Source: Vulcanisaeta sp. JCM 16161 (GTDB lineage Archaea > Thermoproteota > Thermoprotei > Thermoproteales > Thermocladiaceae). Taken from it: a stretch of DNA of 42,802 nucleotides. Below are positions 9,209 through 17,682 of this stretch, in pieces. How positions within the stretch are numbered: position 1 is the stretch's first letter; every line of letters begins with the position of its first letter. Both the position numbers and the translations under genes were made by a program. Below the pieces are notes generated by a model, which ran no database searches, was not told where the DNA came from, and worked only from the letters and a program-made list of their open reading frames with translations. The DNA lies in the NCBI RefSeq assembly GCF_001316285.1, contig NZ_BBDO01000011.1, positions 1 through 42,802 of the forward strand, given 5' to 3'.

Positions 9209-9691
9209 TTAATTAGGCCCCCTCAATCTTAGTGCCGGCACGACATTCCTAGCGTCAGTGACCGTGAAGGAGCCCCTCAGGGGCTCTAGGTTAAGGGCTA
9301 GGCGAGCATAATCAATCACCACCTTCGAGAGGCTCCCCCTCAATTCACCACTCCATTGCCTCGGGTCCTCGGTGGTTAGGCGTACGAAGGCGTACATGTA
9401 GGCTAGAACAACCTCGGGCATTATGCCGAGGCTTAAGCCCCACTTGATGGCGTCCTCAATACTATCCTCACTGAAGTAGGGGCTTAATAGCCTAATTAAT
9501 TCCTCGCAAACGCGCTTATTCTCCCTACCACAGTACTTTGCCAATCGCCTCGTATTAACCCTTACCGGCTTTAGGCGTAGCCTGAGGCTAGTCCTTCTTA
9601 ACCTACCATTGGCTAGCATGCCGGCGACTTGCTCAATGCCTGTGGCGTATTGGGTGATTACCCGAAGGGCCCTCTCATCAAGCCCCGCCAT
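9209..9691 (-). CDS. Hypothetical helical protein
   Basis: The start is placed at ATG 9691 (MAGLDERALRVITQYATG), 27.5 nt from the TAATTA box at 9716-9721. About 160 residues, mostly helical, with a basic patch LRRTSLRLRLKPVRVNTRRL and two cysteines (KYCGRENKRVCEE). There is no signal peptide or membrane helix. The basic patch suggests nucleic acid binding, which is inference. It lies directly downstream of the ribbon-helix-helix gene but has its own promoter. Confidence 0.55.
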   Translation of the reverse strand: MAGLDERALRVITQYATGIEQVAGMLANGRLRRTSLRLRLKPVRVNTRRLAKYCGRENKRVCEELIRLLSPYFSEDSIEDAIKWGLSLGIMPEVVLAYMYAFVRLTTEDPRQWSGELRGSLSKVVIDYARLALNLEPLRGSFTVTDARNVVPALRLRGPN

Positions 9692-9711
9692 TGCCGGCAA
9701 TAGCCGGCAAT
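9690..9711. terminator. GC hairpin between ribbon-helix-helix gene and next start
   Basis: ATTGCCGGC pairs perfectly with GCCGGCAAT across a 4-nt loop. It lies after the stop of the gene ending at 9719 and just before ATG 9691. Confidence 0.4.
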
Positions 9712-9715
9712 GCCC

Positions 9716-9721
9716 TAATTA
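9716..9721. promoter_or_regulatory. Palindromic TAATTA promoter box
   Basis: Part of the perfect palindrome CCCTAATTAGGG at 9713-9724, centred 27.5 nt before ATG 9691 on the minus strand. The TAA stop of the upstream gene is embedded in it. Confidence 0.6.
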
Positions 9722-10015
9722 GGGCTGGTACTTACTCCTGATGACTCTTACCCAGGGGTTGTCCTCAAAGGGCATTGCTTCATTTTGGCTTGGCCTCTGG
9801 GGCTCTGGAGTGCCAGAGCCAATTGGCACTGGGGCGCTAGTGGCTTGTGGCGCCGGGCCTCTGGAGGCTAGGTAAGCTTCCAACGCCTCATTAATAATGT
9901 CGCTAATCGTCCTACCCTCATTGAGGGACTTTAGTACCAATGCCGTGTAGAGGCTTGGCTTGACATAGACTCGAACAAGCCTGTAGCCGAGCTTTTTATA
10001 ACCACGCCTGGGCAT
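9719..10015 (-). CDS. Ribbon-helix-helix DNA-binding protein
   Basis: Residues 12-50 (YRLVRVYVKPSLYTALVLKS, then GRTISDIINEALEAYLA) form the beta-alpha-alpha pattern of the RHH/MetJ-Arc fold. A Pro/Gln-rich tail follows and ends WVRVIRSKYQP. RHH proteins bind short palindromes as dimers of dimers, so this is a candidate reader of the element's TAATTA palindromes or the ParB-like partner of ParA. The gene has a Shine-Dalgarno-like GGTGAG just before ATG 10015, as expected for a second gene in an operon with 10020-10292. Confidence 0.8.
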   Translation of the reverse strand: MPRRGYKKLGYRLVRVYVKPSLYTALVLKSLNEGRTISDIINEALEAYLASRGPAPQATSAPVPIGSGTPEPQRPSQNEAMPFEDNPWVRVIRSKYQP

Positions 10016-10019
10016 GCCC

Positions 10020-10292
10020 TCACCTTGGGCAGGACACTGAGAGGCTCCCGCTTGGAGCCAGGTAGGCTAGGCAGGGCCCGCACTGGTAGACGCCGGACTC
10101 ATTCGCCGGTGTTATAATATACCCCTGCGGGCACTCCAGAGTATTATTGACTATTGGTGGCGACCAAGACCTAATAGCCGATGCCCAGGCCCTCGCCTGG
10201 GCAGTCCCAATGTAAATCATCATCATGTAGGCTAGGAGGGCTATTGTAATGGCTAGGAATACCAAGCCAACAATTAGGGCTAGGCTCGCCAT
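10020..10292 (-). CDS. Small secreted or membrane-anchored protein with cysteines
   Basis: The 90-residue protein has an N-terminal hydrophobic helix (LALIVGLVFLAITIALLAYM) and a short exported domain with four cysteines (LECPQGY, YQCGPC, SVSCPR) and two N-glycosylation sequons. It resembles the protein at 10344-10696 in the spacing of Tyr-Gln-Cys-Gly. The start is 27.5 nt from the TAATTA box at 10317-10322. Possibly a minor pilin or pilus-tip component; function unknown. Confidence 0.55.
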   Translation of the reverse strand: MASLALIVGLVFLAITIALLAYMMMIYIGTAQARAWASAIRSWSPPIVNNTLECPQGYIITPANESGVYQCGPCLAYLAPSGSLSVSCPR

Positions 10293-10324
10293 CGCCTGAC
10301 TAGGGCTTGAGGGCTTTAATTAGT

Positions 10325-10343
10325 GCCCCGCTAATAGCGGGGC
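10325..10343. terminator. Perfect GC hairpin at gene end
   Basis: GCCCCGCT-AAT-AGCGGGGC, an 8-bp perfect stem directly after the stop (10344-10346) of the minus-strand gene. Confidence 0.55.
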
Positions 10344-10696
10344 TTAGGTCAGTACACCAACGGGCGGACTTGGAGTATTAACAATATAGATGCAGTACCT
10401 ATAGGGCGCTGGAACTGTGCCGACACCGCATTGGTACGGGGCTGGTGGTGGTACGGCCTGGCCATTGGCGAGTACAATGGCTTGATGGGTGTTGGAGCCC
10501 AAGTCCAGACGACCTCGACATAGTACTCATCACCACTCGTGTGTAGTACGGCAACCATTGTTGTTTCCACCCTAGTCATTGCCAGGACGCCACCAATACT
10601 ACCACTAATCCCCCTGGCAATCCCAATGAATAGTATCCCAAGGATTATTATTAGGGCCATACTAAGGACTACCCAGGGGATGAACTCGCTAGGCAT
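10344..10696 (-). CDS. Small membrane-anchored exported protein
   Basis: An N-terminal hydrophobic helix (WVVLSMALIIILGILFIGIA) is followed by a short exported domain. One frame change near 10500 is needed to reach the more natural tail AVPPPAPYQCGVGTVPAPY with two cysteines, ending at 10344. The tail has the same YQCG motif as the protein at 10020-10292, suggesting paralogous pilus or surface components. The start is 4 nt beyond the stop of the upstream gene (10701-11117), so they form one operon. Confidence 0.5.
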
Positions 10697-10700
10697 TTAA

Positions 10701-11117
10701 TCACCTAGTTGAGTTCGTACTATTCACTGCCATTATTAACGCCCTGAGTAGGGCATTATCCTCGTTTAGGGTCTGGTTCACCGCCCTTAATTCCCAAGCC
10801 ACTTGATTCATTAATTCATTATTCACTACCAAAGTCTGGTTAAGGCTAGTAATGACTTGGCCAGTCTGGTTGAGGGCGTAGGCGTTGATTAGTGTTGCAT
10901 TCCCAAGCCACTCAATAATGCCCAGAGTCCTATTGGCTAGGGTCGTATAATTCCTTGCCAGGGCATTGTACTGGCTAATACAGAATATTGTGGTAGTCCT
11001 GTAGTACATGGCGATATTATAATTCGCGAGGCTTGAGGCCAAGCCTATAATGGCTAGCACCCAGCCTAGGACGGCTATTCCAACCAGGAGCCATGCCCTG
11101 GCTCCATAGAGCTCCAT
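10701..11117 (-). CDS. Membrane-anchored coiled-coil surface protein
   Basis: The 138-residue protein has an N-terminal membrane helix (WLLVGIAVLGWVLAIIGLAS) and an exported helical domain rich in Asn and Gln with about nine N-x-S/T sequons. Heptad-like spacing around TLNEDNALLRALIMAVN suggests a coiled coil. A TAATTA box at 11146-11151 lies 31.5 nt upstream. The family was not recognised. Neighbours suggest a component of the pilus-like apparatus, which is inference. Confidence 0.5.
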   Translation of the reverse strand: MELYGARAWLLVGIAVLGWVLAIIGLASSLANYNIAMYYRTTTIFCISQYNALARNYTTLANRTLGIIEWLGNATLINAYALNQTGQVITSLNQTLVVNNELMNQVAWELRAVNQTLNEDNALLRALIMAVNSTNSTR

Positions 11118-11144
11118 ACTGATCGTGTTATTGCCGGTAACGAC

Positions 11145-12567
11145 TTAATTAGGCCCGCCATAGCGTGGTCCTCCAGCATTAATGACCTGGCACTGCGCCA
11201 GGCACTCGATTGAGCCGGTCTCCACCACACACCTCGTGTCAGCCCACATTCGGGTGATTAGGCTATAGTCATCGGGGTTGATTGCCAACTCCCCTAGGTA
11301 GTTCAGGAATAATTCAGGGAGTGGCCTTGTAAAGTCAGCCCTCCTCGGCACGTGAACCTCCACGACCCTCTTATTCTCCATCCTCACTGCAATAATGAAC
11401 TCCCTAACCAAGTAATCAGCCCTCTTGACGCCAAGCCTCTCGAGCCTATCAATAAGCTCCTCGAGGCTACCAGCGTGTAGGTTCGTAGCCCCACCATGAC
11501 CACTCGTCACGGCCCTAACCCAGGCTTTAGCATCCCCTGGGTTCAGGACCTCATTCACAAAAATGAACTGGGCCCCAGTCCTCATGGCGTCGGCAATCAA
11601 CTCGGCTTGGTAATGGCCCTAGCCCCAAGGCCCGTGCTAGCCTAGTATTGAGGACGTTGAACGTCCTGTTTGGCAGTACCCTGAACTCATCAACGTCCTG
11701 TACCGCCACTACCCTCACCCAGGGTGGGTAGGTATTCATTATGGCAGCCGTTAGTGTGGTCTTCCCACTACCCATTGGCCCGTAGACTAGCACGCCCCTC
11801 GGCTCCCCATCAATCGAGTAGGGCTTCACGCCTAGTGAAGCCAGGAGTATTTTACCGGCGAGCTCGGCATCAATACTGCCACTCGAGATTAGCCTGCCCA
11901 AGTGCCAGGCTTCTCCGGGTGCTTCCTGAAGGCCAATGTGTAGCCCGAGACTGGCTTTGCATGCATTGTTACCCTAAGCCTAAGCCCAGCGTCAGTTGCC
12001 ATTCCCCTTGGATTAAATGCCGTGACTGGAGTCCCAGTCCTCTCGCTAGCCCTATTCATTATGTAGGCATTGAATGTGAGGGCCTCCCCACTGGACTCAC
12101 TAACCTCCCCAGTGAGGAGGCTTATGATTTTGGCAGGCCTAGTCCTCGCCTCGGCTAATTGGCACTTGTTTGGCGTGATAATTACTGGGTGGTAGCGTCC
12201 CCAAAGCCCCTGGCCCTAATGAAGACCCTTGGCAAGCCTCATTATCGGCCTCGTCAATGACTAGGTCCTGTAGTTCATCCCAGGCTAGTAGTGGCGTTAT
12301 TACACCGTACTCCAGGATGAACCTCCTGGCAATGGCCAGGGCCTCGGTGGTTAATGCCTCAACATCCATGCCCCTCCCCAGCCTTGGGAGTGCCCTCAGT
12401 ATTAGCCTTGGATTAGCCTCCAGTTTTCGCCAGGTCAAGCCCCTACTGAACCACTCCATGATTTTAGCCAAGTCAAGGCACTCGAGGTATTCTGGGTAGT
12501 TTAGGACGTCCCTCAGGTAGAACCTAACACCCTCTGGTTGCTCGATATAGAGTACTTCAGTCGCCAC
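11145..12567 (-). CDS. TadA/VirB11/GspE-type secretion ATPase (frameshifted in this sequence)
   Basis: This hexameric ATPase of the type II/IV secretion superfamily would power assembly of a pilus or a transfer channel at the cytoplasmic membrane. The N-terminal domain runs through WDELQDLVIDEADNEARLPRV. The core has Walker A YGPMGSGKTTLTAAI, an Asp-box-like VVAVQDVDEFR, a Walker B region FIFVNEVLNPGDAKAW where most relatives have GEVRG, and the His box SGHGGATNLHAGSLEELIDRL. Length is about 470 residues. Frame changes near 12210, 12180, 11900 and 11600 break the frame. GTG 12567 is the only good start in frame, and a perfect hairpin covers it. The GspF-like gene is immediately upstream. Confidence 0.82.
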
Positions 12568-12583
12568 GCCACTTGGCGTGGCG
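12562..12583. promoter_or_regulatory. Perfect inverted repeat over the ATPase start codon
   Basis: CGCCACGCCA pairs exactly with TGGCGTGGCG across 2 nt and covers GTG 12567 of the secretion ATPase on the minus strand. It could terminate the upstream GspF-like transcript or mask initiation. Confidence 0.45.
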
Positions 12584-12591
12584 ATAGTGCC

Positions 12592-13751
12592 TAGCTATTA
12601 AGCCCCATTACACTGGGCCTATTGATTTTGAAGTCGAATGCCGTGTACATGGTAATCACCCTAAAGCGTGAAGAATGCGTGTAATAAGGACCAGGCGATA
12701 ATGCCGGTAATGCCGGCTAATAGTGAGGCTGTCCTGTGGTCGAAGAGGCGTAGCCACCTGCAAACCCACTACCAATGATGGCGTAGTAGGCCTGTAGTGG
12801 TATGCCAGCGAGGGCCAAGCCGGAGTACTGGCTAGCCATAATGAGGGCTTTACTAGCACCACTCGTTATTATGGTACCATTATGTACCAGGTCAGGAAGC
12901 CACTGAAGCCGAGGCTAATACCGAGCATTAGGAGGGCGTAAACCATTACCAACCGCCTAGTACTACTGACAGCCGTTATGTAGAGGCCAACTAGAGTATT
13001 AGCCAGGAGACGTACTTCGGGGCACCAAGGCTCTTTGCATCAATCCATAACGGCCTTAGTAGCGCCTCGATTGGGGATAGATTCCTAAGTGGCGTGGGGA
13101 CGGGCTTTGTGAGGAGCTCATTAAAGCTTGTGATAACCCTCAAGCAACGCTTGAGGCTAGGCGATAGTCACTAATGGTCCTGGGTAGTACGGCCAAGCCG
13201 TAGCTAATAAGCCAATTGGGTAGGCGAGGTTTGGGTGGCCGGTATAAGCCATTACCAGGCCAAGCCCGATGCCGAGGATTATGCCGATAATATCGAGTAG
13301 TGTGAGGCTTAGCCAGTGGTCTTTCGGCATTAGGAACCAGAGGGCGAAGCTATCAAGCCAAGCCCTAGTATTGTCAATGGGCCTATTTGGGCTAGGCCGA
13401 GGCCGGAGAAGACTATGAAGACTATGCTAATCATTGAAATAGCCTCCGCAAGGGCTGGGAGTAGGTCAGTGAATAGCCTAATATTGTGGCTAACAATATT
13501 GAAGAGCATTTGGAAGTAGGCATCCGGGCTAGCCCCACCCTCCATTGTCTTGGCGGTCCACACCAGGCTAGCCTCCTAATCGCCCTAGAGAATGCCTTCC
13601 CGGGTGGCGCGTTGAGTATTACATCCGCGTACCTCTCGTACTTCGTGCCCCTTGTAGCCTCGTACCAGCCCAGGATTGGGGCTTTTAGGGTGAAGCGTAG
13701 GTCATCGACGATGGTTGCCATTGGGTCTTGGTAGATTGGGCTTAGCCTCAT
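12592..13751 (-). CDS. TadC/GspF/FlaJ-like polytopic membrane protein (frameshifted in this sequence)
   Basis: About 385 residues once five or more frame changes are bridged. The cytoplasmic N-terminal part includes APPGKAFSRAIRRLVWTAK and FNIVSHNIRLFTDLLPALAE, with the helical pattern of a T2SF domain. It is followed by several hydrophobic helices (ISMISIVFIVFSGLGLAQIG, WLSLTLLDIIGIILGIGLGL) and a second cytoplasmic stretch with LLTKPVPTPLRNLSPIEALL. GspF-type proteins form the inner-membrane platform partnered with a GspE/TadA ATPase, encoded here just downstream. The start TAATG overlaps the preceding gene. I am fairly sure of the partnership and less sure of the exact frame path. Confidence 0.6.
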
Positions 13752-14122
13752 TACCTACCACCAGTGGCAATGTCAATGAGTGGCCTGAGCCACTCTGGGC
13801 ATGAGTCCCTAAGGTCCCTCAGTAGTGCCAAAACAGCCTGCTGGTTACTGGCGTACTTCGTAATGTACTCCAGTGCAATCGCCCTCGGGTCGTTCCCAAG
13901 GACTGCCCTGACCACGTGGACTAACTCGTCAATGGCTACTGCTGATTTTACGTACTCCCTATCCTTAGCCTCGCCAATCGCGAGGAGTTGGGCATAGAGC
14001 CTGTACCTGGCTACAGTATTATCGCTTATTGCCTCCTCCTGGCTTGGTATTGGCGTTGGCGCTTGGGGCTGGGGCTTCGCCCTGAGCAACTCGCCAAAGC
14101 CGGGCCTCTGGTTCGTACCCAT
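13751..14122 (-). CDS. Hypothetical cytosolic protein heading the pilus-type operon
   Basis: The 123-residue helical protein has a Pro/Gln-rich N-terminus (RAKPQPQAPTPIPSQEE) and no membrane helix. ATG 14122 is 26.5 nt from the TAATTA box at 14146-14151. Its stop overlaps the GspF-like start (TAATG), so translation is coupled with the membrane platform. That linkage suggests a cytosolic accessory to the pilus or secretion machine. The family is unknown. Confidence 0.6.
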   Translation of the reverse strand: MGTNQRPGFGELLRAKPQPQAPTPIPSQEEAISDNTVARYRLYAQLLAIGEAKDREYVKSAVAIDELVHVVRAVLGNDPRAIALEYITKYASNQQAVLALLRDLRDSCPEWLRPLIDIATGGR

Positions 14123-14198
14123 TACTCGGCTCGGGGCCTAAGCCTTAATTAGGGCTGACCACGTACGTAATTCACGGACGACCCAAGGCGGTCACCAA

Positions 14199-15091
14199 TT
14201 ACGCCCCGCCCAGGGCGGGGCTGGGGCCCTCGAGCCACCTCCTAATCTCCTCAATGCCCGGCTCCAGGAGCGCCAGTCCCTTGCCAGGCACCACCTCGTA
14301 CCTCATGGCCTTCCTGTAGTGATTCGTTAGCCTAGCCTTCTTAATAATCAACCACCTCTGCAACTCCTTAGTCCTCTCCGGCTCCTCAACCCACATGTGT
14401 ATTATGGCATCAGCAATGTGCTCAGCACCAAAGCCGAAGGTCTCTCCCGTGGTTGGGGCGTATTGGTTGGTCATTATCACCGTGACGTTGGGGCGGTAAA
14501 GCCTCTGCCTGAGGCTGTATGTTACTAACCTAGCCATTGCCGGTGCGTGAGCCCACATCGGGGCTAGGGAGTCAATAATCACTAGCACGTCCTTCGTGAC
14601 CCTACCCTCCTCCGCAATGCCGAGTGCCTCGTAGGCCCTCTCAATCGCTGAAACAACAACCTCGGCGCTCAGGGGTGACTTAGCCCTCCTGGGTCTCTCC
14701 TCATCCCCAGCCTGAGTAGTTCCCTATACTCCCTAGCCAACCCAAAGAGGTCTATGACTATGAGGTTCGTCTTCACGTCCTTGACCCTACCAGCAAGGAC
14801 GTCGGCAAGGCTAACGGCATCGCTCAAGTCAATATTGAATTGACCTGCTTGGAGCATCACATCCCTGAACCTGGTCTCCGTGGAGACGAAGACCACGGGC
14901 ATAGCACCAACATTGGCGCCGGCGGCCTGCATAGCCAGTATGCTCTTGCCGGTTCCCGCTCCCCAGTCACCAGGAGCCAATTACCCCTCGGCACACCGCC
15001 CTGCATCGCCATGTCAAGCCAATCAACGCCCAGGCTAACACGCCTTAACTCCCCAGCTCGCGGATGGCTTAGGCTGAGACTGCTGCGCCAT
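14199..15091 (-). CDS. KaiC/RadA-like RecA-fold ATPase (frameshifted in this sequence)
   Basis: About 295 residues. The N-terminal segment has RVSLGVDWLDMAMQGGVPRG, the KaiC-type substrate-loop sequence, followed by LLVTGEPGTGKSILAMQA (Walker A, after one frame change near 14975). Further on are MPVVFVSTETRFRDVM, a Walker B strand NLIVIDLFGL, and a second DVLVIIDSLAPMWAHAPAMA. The C-terminal part TVIMTNQYAPTTGETFGFG matches the RadA/KaiC beta-sheet end. ATG 15091 is 30.5 nt from the TAATTA box at 15119-15124. Archaeal KaiC-like proteins often act as regulators or in recombination. The role here is unknown. Confidence 0.72.
14204..14222. terminator. Perfect GC hairpin in the KaiC-like gene's last codons
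   Basis: GCCCCGCC-CAG-GGCGGGGC overlaps the final codons and sits 3 bp from the stop at 14199-14201. Confidence 0.55.
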
Positions 15092-15126
15092 GGGGGTCGG
15101 GCTAGGGGCATGGGCACTTAATTAGG

Positions 15127-15751
15127 TCAATAGGCCCTGGGCACAAGACCGCCTGTGGCTCGACCCCTCCCAACGGGCCTCTCCCTAAGGTACCTCGCAG
15201 TCCCGTACCTAATCATGAGCCACCTGGGGAAGTAACCAATGTATAGCTTGACGTCGCCGCCGATCCAGACCGCCTCCACGTTGAGGACTAGGCTTGACCT
15301 CTCGCTATGCCTAATGCCGAGTTTGGTTATTAGGCTCTTCGTGTACTCCCTGAGCCAGTTCCCGAAGCCGAGGCCGCGGCCCTAGCCCTAACCCTCACCG
15401 CCCTGGGCATGGGCTGTAGTAGCTCGGCACAACGTCATTGAGGACCTCACAGGGGCAGTAGGCCCTGTGCCTGGCCCCATCCCTAACAATGGCGTACTCC
15501 CCGAGGGTGGCCACGGCGTTGAAGGGCCTAGCCAGGGTTATCGGCCCCATGGTAGGGACCCAACCCTCAGCGCCATTAGGAACCCCTCAATCACGGTGTT
15601 GACCGGGTTCCCCGGCCTAACCGTAAGAACCACGATGCCCCTATGCCTCGTGGGGCTCGGAACCAGTGGCAGGCCGGCCCCACGTAGGAGCCTAACCAAC
15701 TCACCCTCCCCACCACCCCTTATGCTTACGAGGACCCCCCCGCCACTCCAT
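15127..15751 (-). CDS. Hypothetical protein with a Cys pair (frameshifted in this sequence)
   Basis: After bridging three frame changes the minus strand encodes about 205 residues: GVLVSIRGGGEGELVRLLRG, TRHRGIVVLTVRPGNPVNTV, GPITLARPFNAVATLGEYAI, HRAYCPCEVLNDVVPSYY, then SSLVLNVEAVWIGGDVKLYI. The start near ATG 15751 is 26.5 nt from the TAATTA box at 15775-15780, which it shares with the plus-strand gene. Codon use and phase are gene-like throughout. No family was recognised. The CPC motif might bind metal. Confidence 0.5.
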
Positions 15752-15774
15752 ACGGCCCAGGCCCCTCCAGGGCC

Positions 15775-15780
15775 TAATTA
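15775..15780. promoter_or_regulatory. Bidirectional palindromic TAATTA promoter
   Basis: TAATTA is centred at 15777.5, 25.5 nt before plus-strand GTG 15803 and 26.5 nt before minus-strand ATG 15751, so one box can serve both leaderless genes. Confidence 0.65.
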
Positions 15781-15802
15781 GGGGTCCCGGCCGGTGGTTT
15801 GC

Positions 15803-16553
15803 GTGCCCGGCGAGTTAATGGTTAGGGTTAGGGAGTTGGGCATTAGGAGGGTGTTGAGTGGTTACCCACCGAGGATTGTCACCAACTACGGCGTTGCAGG
15901 GTAAACCCCAATGCCTGGAAGCAATTGAGGAGGTGGGTTGGGGGCAATATTGTTAGTGAGCACGTGAAGGCCAGGCCAGACCTATACGCCTGGCTAAGGC
16001 CCTGGAATGGCGAGTTATGGCTCTATAGGGTGCTACCGACGCCTACGTGGACTACCCACCGGGCCGGGTCATCGAGGCTGTACGCCGATTACTACCAAGT
16101 GCAGAGCCAATAAGGCTCGGGACATTGTACGGGAGACCGGAGCACATCGAGTTTGGGGCTAGGTATGCGGAGGCGGTCCTCGGCTATGGCGTTGATGGGG
16201 TCGTAAAGGGCCTCTGGGTCAGGGCCGGTGATGATGGGTATACTGCCATTAGGGTTAGGCCATTCATAGGCCTTGTTAAGGAGATAAGCGCCATAATCCT
16301 GCCGAGTAGGGTCAGTAGGAGGCTTCACATTGAGAGGGAGACGTCAATTGAGGAGCGTTTGAGGATTGACGTCGACGCCTCAATAGCAACATTGAGGGCA
16401 TTCGACATTGAGGAGCTCACCAAGTACCCAGTCCCATTCACCGTGGTGAATAACATTGCCCGTAAAGTAAGGAACTTCGCCATTTACTGGCGTGAGGTTA
16501 GGGGCCTTGGCGAGAATGCCTACGCCCTGGCGATAGCCTCGGTAGGGCGTTAG
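15803..16553 (+). CDS. Hypothetical protein (frameshifted in this sequence)
   Basis: GTG 15803 is chosen because it lies exactly 25.5 nt after the TAATTA box centre. About 245 residues: VRELGIRRVLSGYPPRIVTN, then after a frame change near 15900 WVGGNIVSEHVKARPDLYAW, and after a second near 16040 DYPPGRVIEAVRRLLPSAEP through to IYWREVRGLGENAYALAIAS. The protein is a soluble alpha/beta type with no recognised catalytic motif. Its stop overlaps the next small gene. Confidence 0.5.
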
Positions 16554-16675
16554 TGAGTAGCTCTGGCGAGGCCAGGGAGAGGGTTGCGAGGTTGCTTGGG
16601 CAGCTGACGAGCGACCCAGCGAGGTTTATCAAGGCGTATAGTGAGGCTAGTAATGCGCCGGTTCAGGGGGATTAA
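16553..16675 (+). CDS. Very small helical protein (40 aa)
   Basis: GTG 16553 overlaps the previous stop (TAGTG). The frame reads MSSSGEARERVARLLGQLTS and ends in NAPVQGD, directly before a perfect hairpin. Overlap, phase and the terminator support a real gene. Function unknown. Confidence 0.5.
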   Translation: MSSSGEARERVARLLGQLTSDPARFIKAYSEASNAPVQGD

Positions 16676-16696
16676 GGCCCCGGCGGTGCCGGGGCC
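16676..16696. terminator. Perfect GC hairpin
   Basis: GGCCCCGGC-GGT-GCCGGGGCC, a 9-bp stem starting one base after the stop of the 40-aa gene. Confidence 0.6.
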
Positions 16697-16746
16697 CCTC
16701 AACCACGCCCCAAGGCCCTAATTAAGGCCCCTGGGCGCCTCGGCTT

Positions 16747-17134
16747 ATGCCCAGGCTGAGGAGCGGGCCATTGAGTGCGTGGCCAAGCACCTCTTCGGTG
16801 GTAATTACGACTTGGTTAGGCGCGTCGGGCTTGTCGGAGCCTACGGATTCATCAACGGCAGGCCAGTTACCCTACTAATCAGGGTTGAGGGGAGTATGAA
16901 CTTCAACACGGCCAGTGAGTTCAGGCGTGTCTACTCCTTCGCCCAGGCCGGTACCGTGGTCATACTCCTGAGGACCGATTCGTGACCAGCGCAAACTTCG
17001 CCAGGGCGCTTGGGGAGGCCGGGTATAGGGTTGTCAGTATTACCATAAGCCTCGACGACGCCCTAGGCCTGGCGCTCTGCGATGATGATAGCCTCAAGCT
17101 GGTCCTGCAGGAGATAGGTAATGCCCTGGCGTGA
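16747..17134 (+). CDS. Hypothetical alpha/beta protein (frameshifted in this sequence)
   Basis: ATG 16747 is 25.5 nt after the TAATTA box centre at 16719-16724. About 128 residues: ERAIECVAKHLFGGNYDLVR, GFINGRPVTLLIRVEGSMNF, EFRRVYSFAQAGTVVILLRT, then after a frame change near 16980 TSANFARALGEAGYRVVSIT. Alternating strands and helices suggest a small restriction-endonuclease-like or Rossmann-like fold, but no catalytic signature can be assigned with confidence. Confidence 0.5.
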
Positions 17135-17135
17135 G

Positions 17136-17154
17136 GGCGGGGCATCGCCCCGCC
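17136..17154. terminator. Perfect GC hairpin between convergent genes
   Basis: GGCGGGGC-ATC-GCCCCGCC lies between the plus-strand stop at 17134 and the minus-strand stop at 17156 and can serve both. Confidence 0.65.
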
Positions 17155-17155
17155 A

Positions 17156-17317
17156 TTAATTCATGACATGAGGCTGAGCCTGGCTTTGGCTCGTCAATAA
17201 CAACCGAGCCAACTCCTCAAGCGTCTCCTCAGCTCCCTGGTAGTCATCGTTAATGATCCTCTCCAGGTAATCCCTAAGTAGTAGCCTGGCCCTCTCCAGG
17301 GTTAACTCGCAGTTCAT
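17156..17317 (-). CDS. Small helical protein (53 aa)
   Basis: ATG 17317 is 26.5 nt from the TAATTA box at 17341-17346. The protein begins MNCELTLERARLLLRDYLER and is an acidic helical hairpin. Function unknown. It is divergent from the next small gene through a shared promoter. Confidence 0.55.
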   Translation of the reverse strand: MNCELTLERARLLLRDYLERIINDDYQGAEETLEELARLLLTSQSQAQPHVMN

Positions 17318-17340
17318 CGGTTTAAACGTCTCATTAGGCC

Positions 17341-17346
17341 TAATTA
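17341..17346. promoter_or_regulatory. Bidirectional TAATTA promoter
   Basis: The centre at 17343.5 is 25.5 nt from plus ATG 17369 and 26.5 nt from minus ATG 17317, an almost exactly symmetric divergent promoter. Confidence 0.65.
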
Positions 17347-17368
17347 GTTGCTTCGTGCTGATTAGCCC

Positions 17369-17469
17369 ATGCCCCTCCTGAGGATTAGGGGTGAGGTGCT
17401 TAGTATTGAGAAGTTGCTGGGGCTCCTCGGTAGATGATGAGGCGTACGTAAATGGGGATGAGGCATAAT
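17369..17469 (+). CDS. Very small protein (about 33 aa, one frame change)
   Basis: ATG 17369 is placed by the promoter. It reads MPLLRIRGEVLSIEKLLGLL and, after a single frame change near 17432, VDDEAYVNGDEA before a stop. The next start follows within a few bases. Function unknown. Confidence 0.4.
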
Positions 17470-17473
17470 ACAC

Positions 17474-17605
17474 ATGCCGGAGAGGGGACTCGTGATAACC
17501 CTCAGCAATGGCGTCATTGAGGTAATCACGGAGTTCGGGAACGCCAGCGAGGCGATCAGGCTACTGAGGGAGTTGAGGGCGTTCAACATCAGGGTTTTGC
17601 CGTAA
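17474..17605 (+). CDS. Very small protein (43 aa)
   Basis: ATG 17474 gives MPERGLVITLSNGVIEVITE through RELRAFNIRVLP. It is uninterrupted, lies just after the preceding small gene and ends one base before a perfect hairpin. A beta-hairpin plus helix is likely. Function unknown. Confidence 0.5.
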   Translation: MPERGLVITLSNGVIEVITEFGNASEAIRLLRELRAFNIRVLP

Positions 17606-17606
17606 A

Positions 17607-17623
17607 CCCCGCCGTTGGCGGGG
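17607..17623. terminator. Perfect GC hairpin
   Basis: CCCCGCC-GTT-GGCGGGG right after the stop at 17603-17605. Confidence 0.6.
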
Positions 17624-17682
17624 CCTACCTACTGACTAATCAATGCCGGGCCCGCCCCCAGGAGTAATAACTGCGATTAGGC

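Noticed and set aside
9480..9500. TAATTA inside genes (for example near 9493, 25806 and 29643) as further promoters
   Set aside because: They fall within well-supported coding frames with no start codon at the proper distance, so they look like chance codon occurrences.
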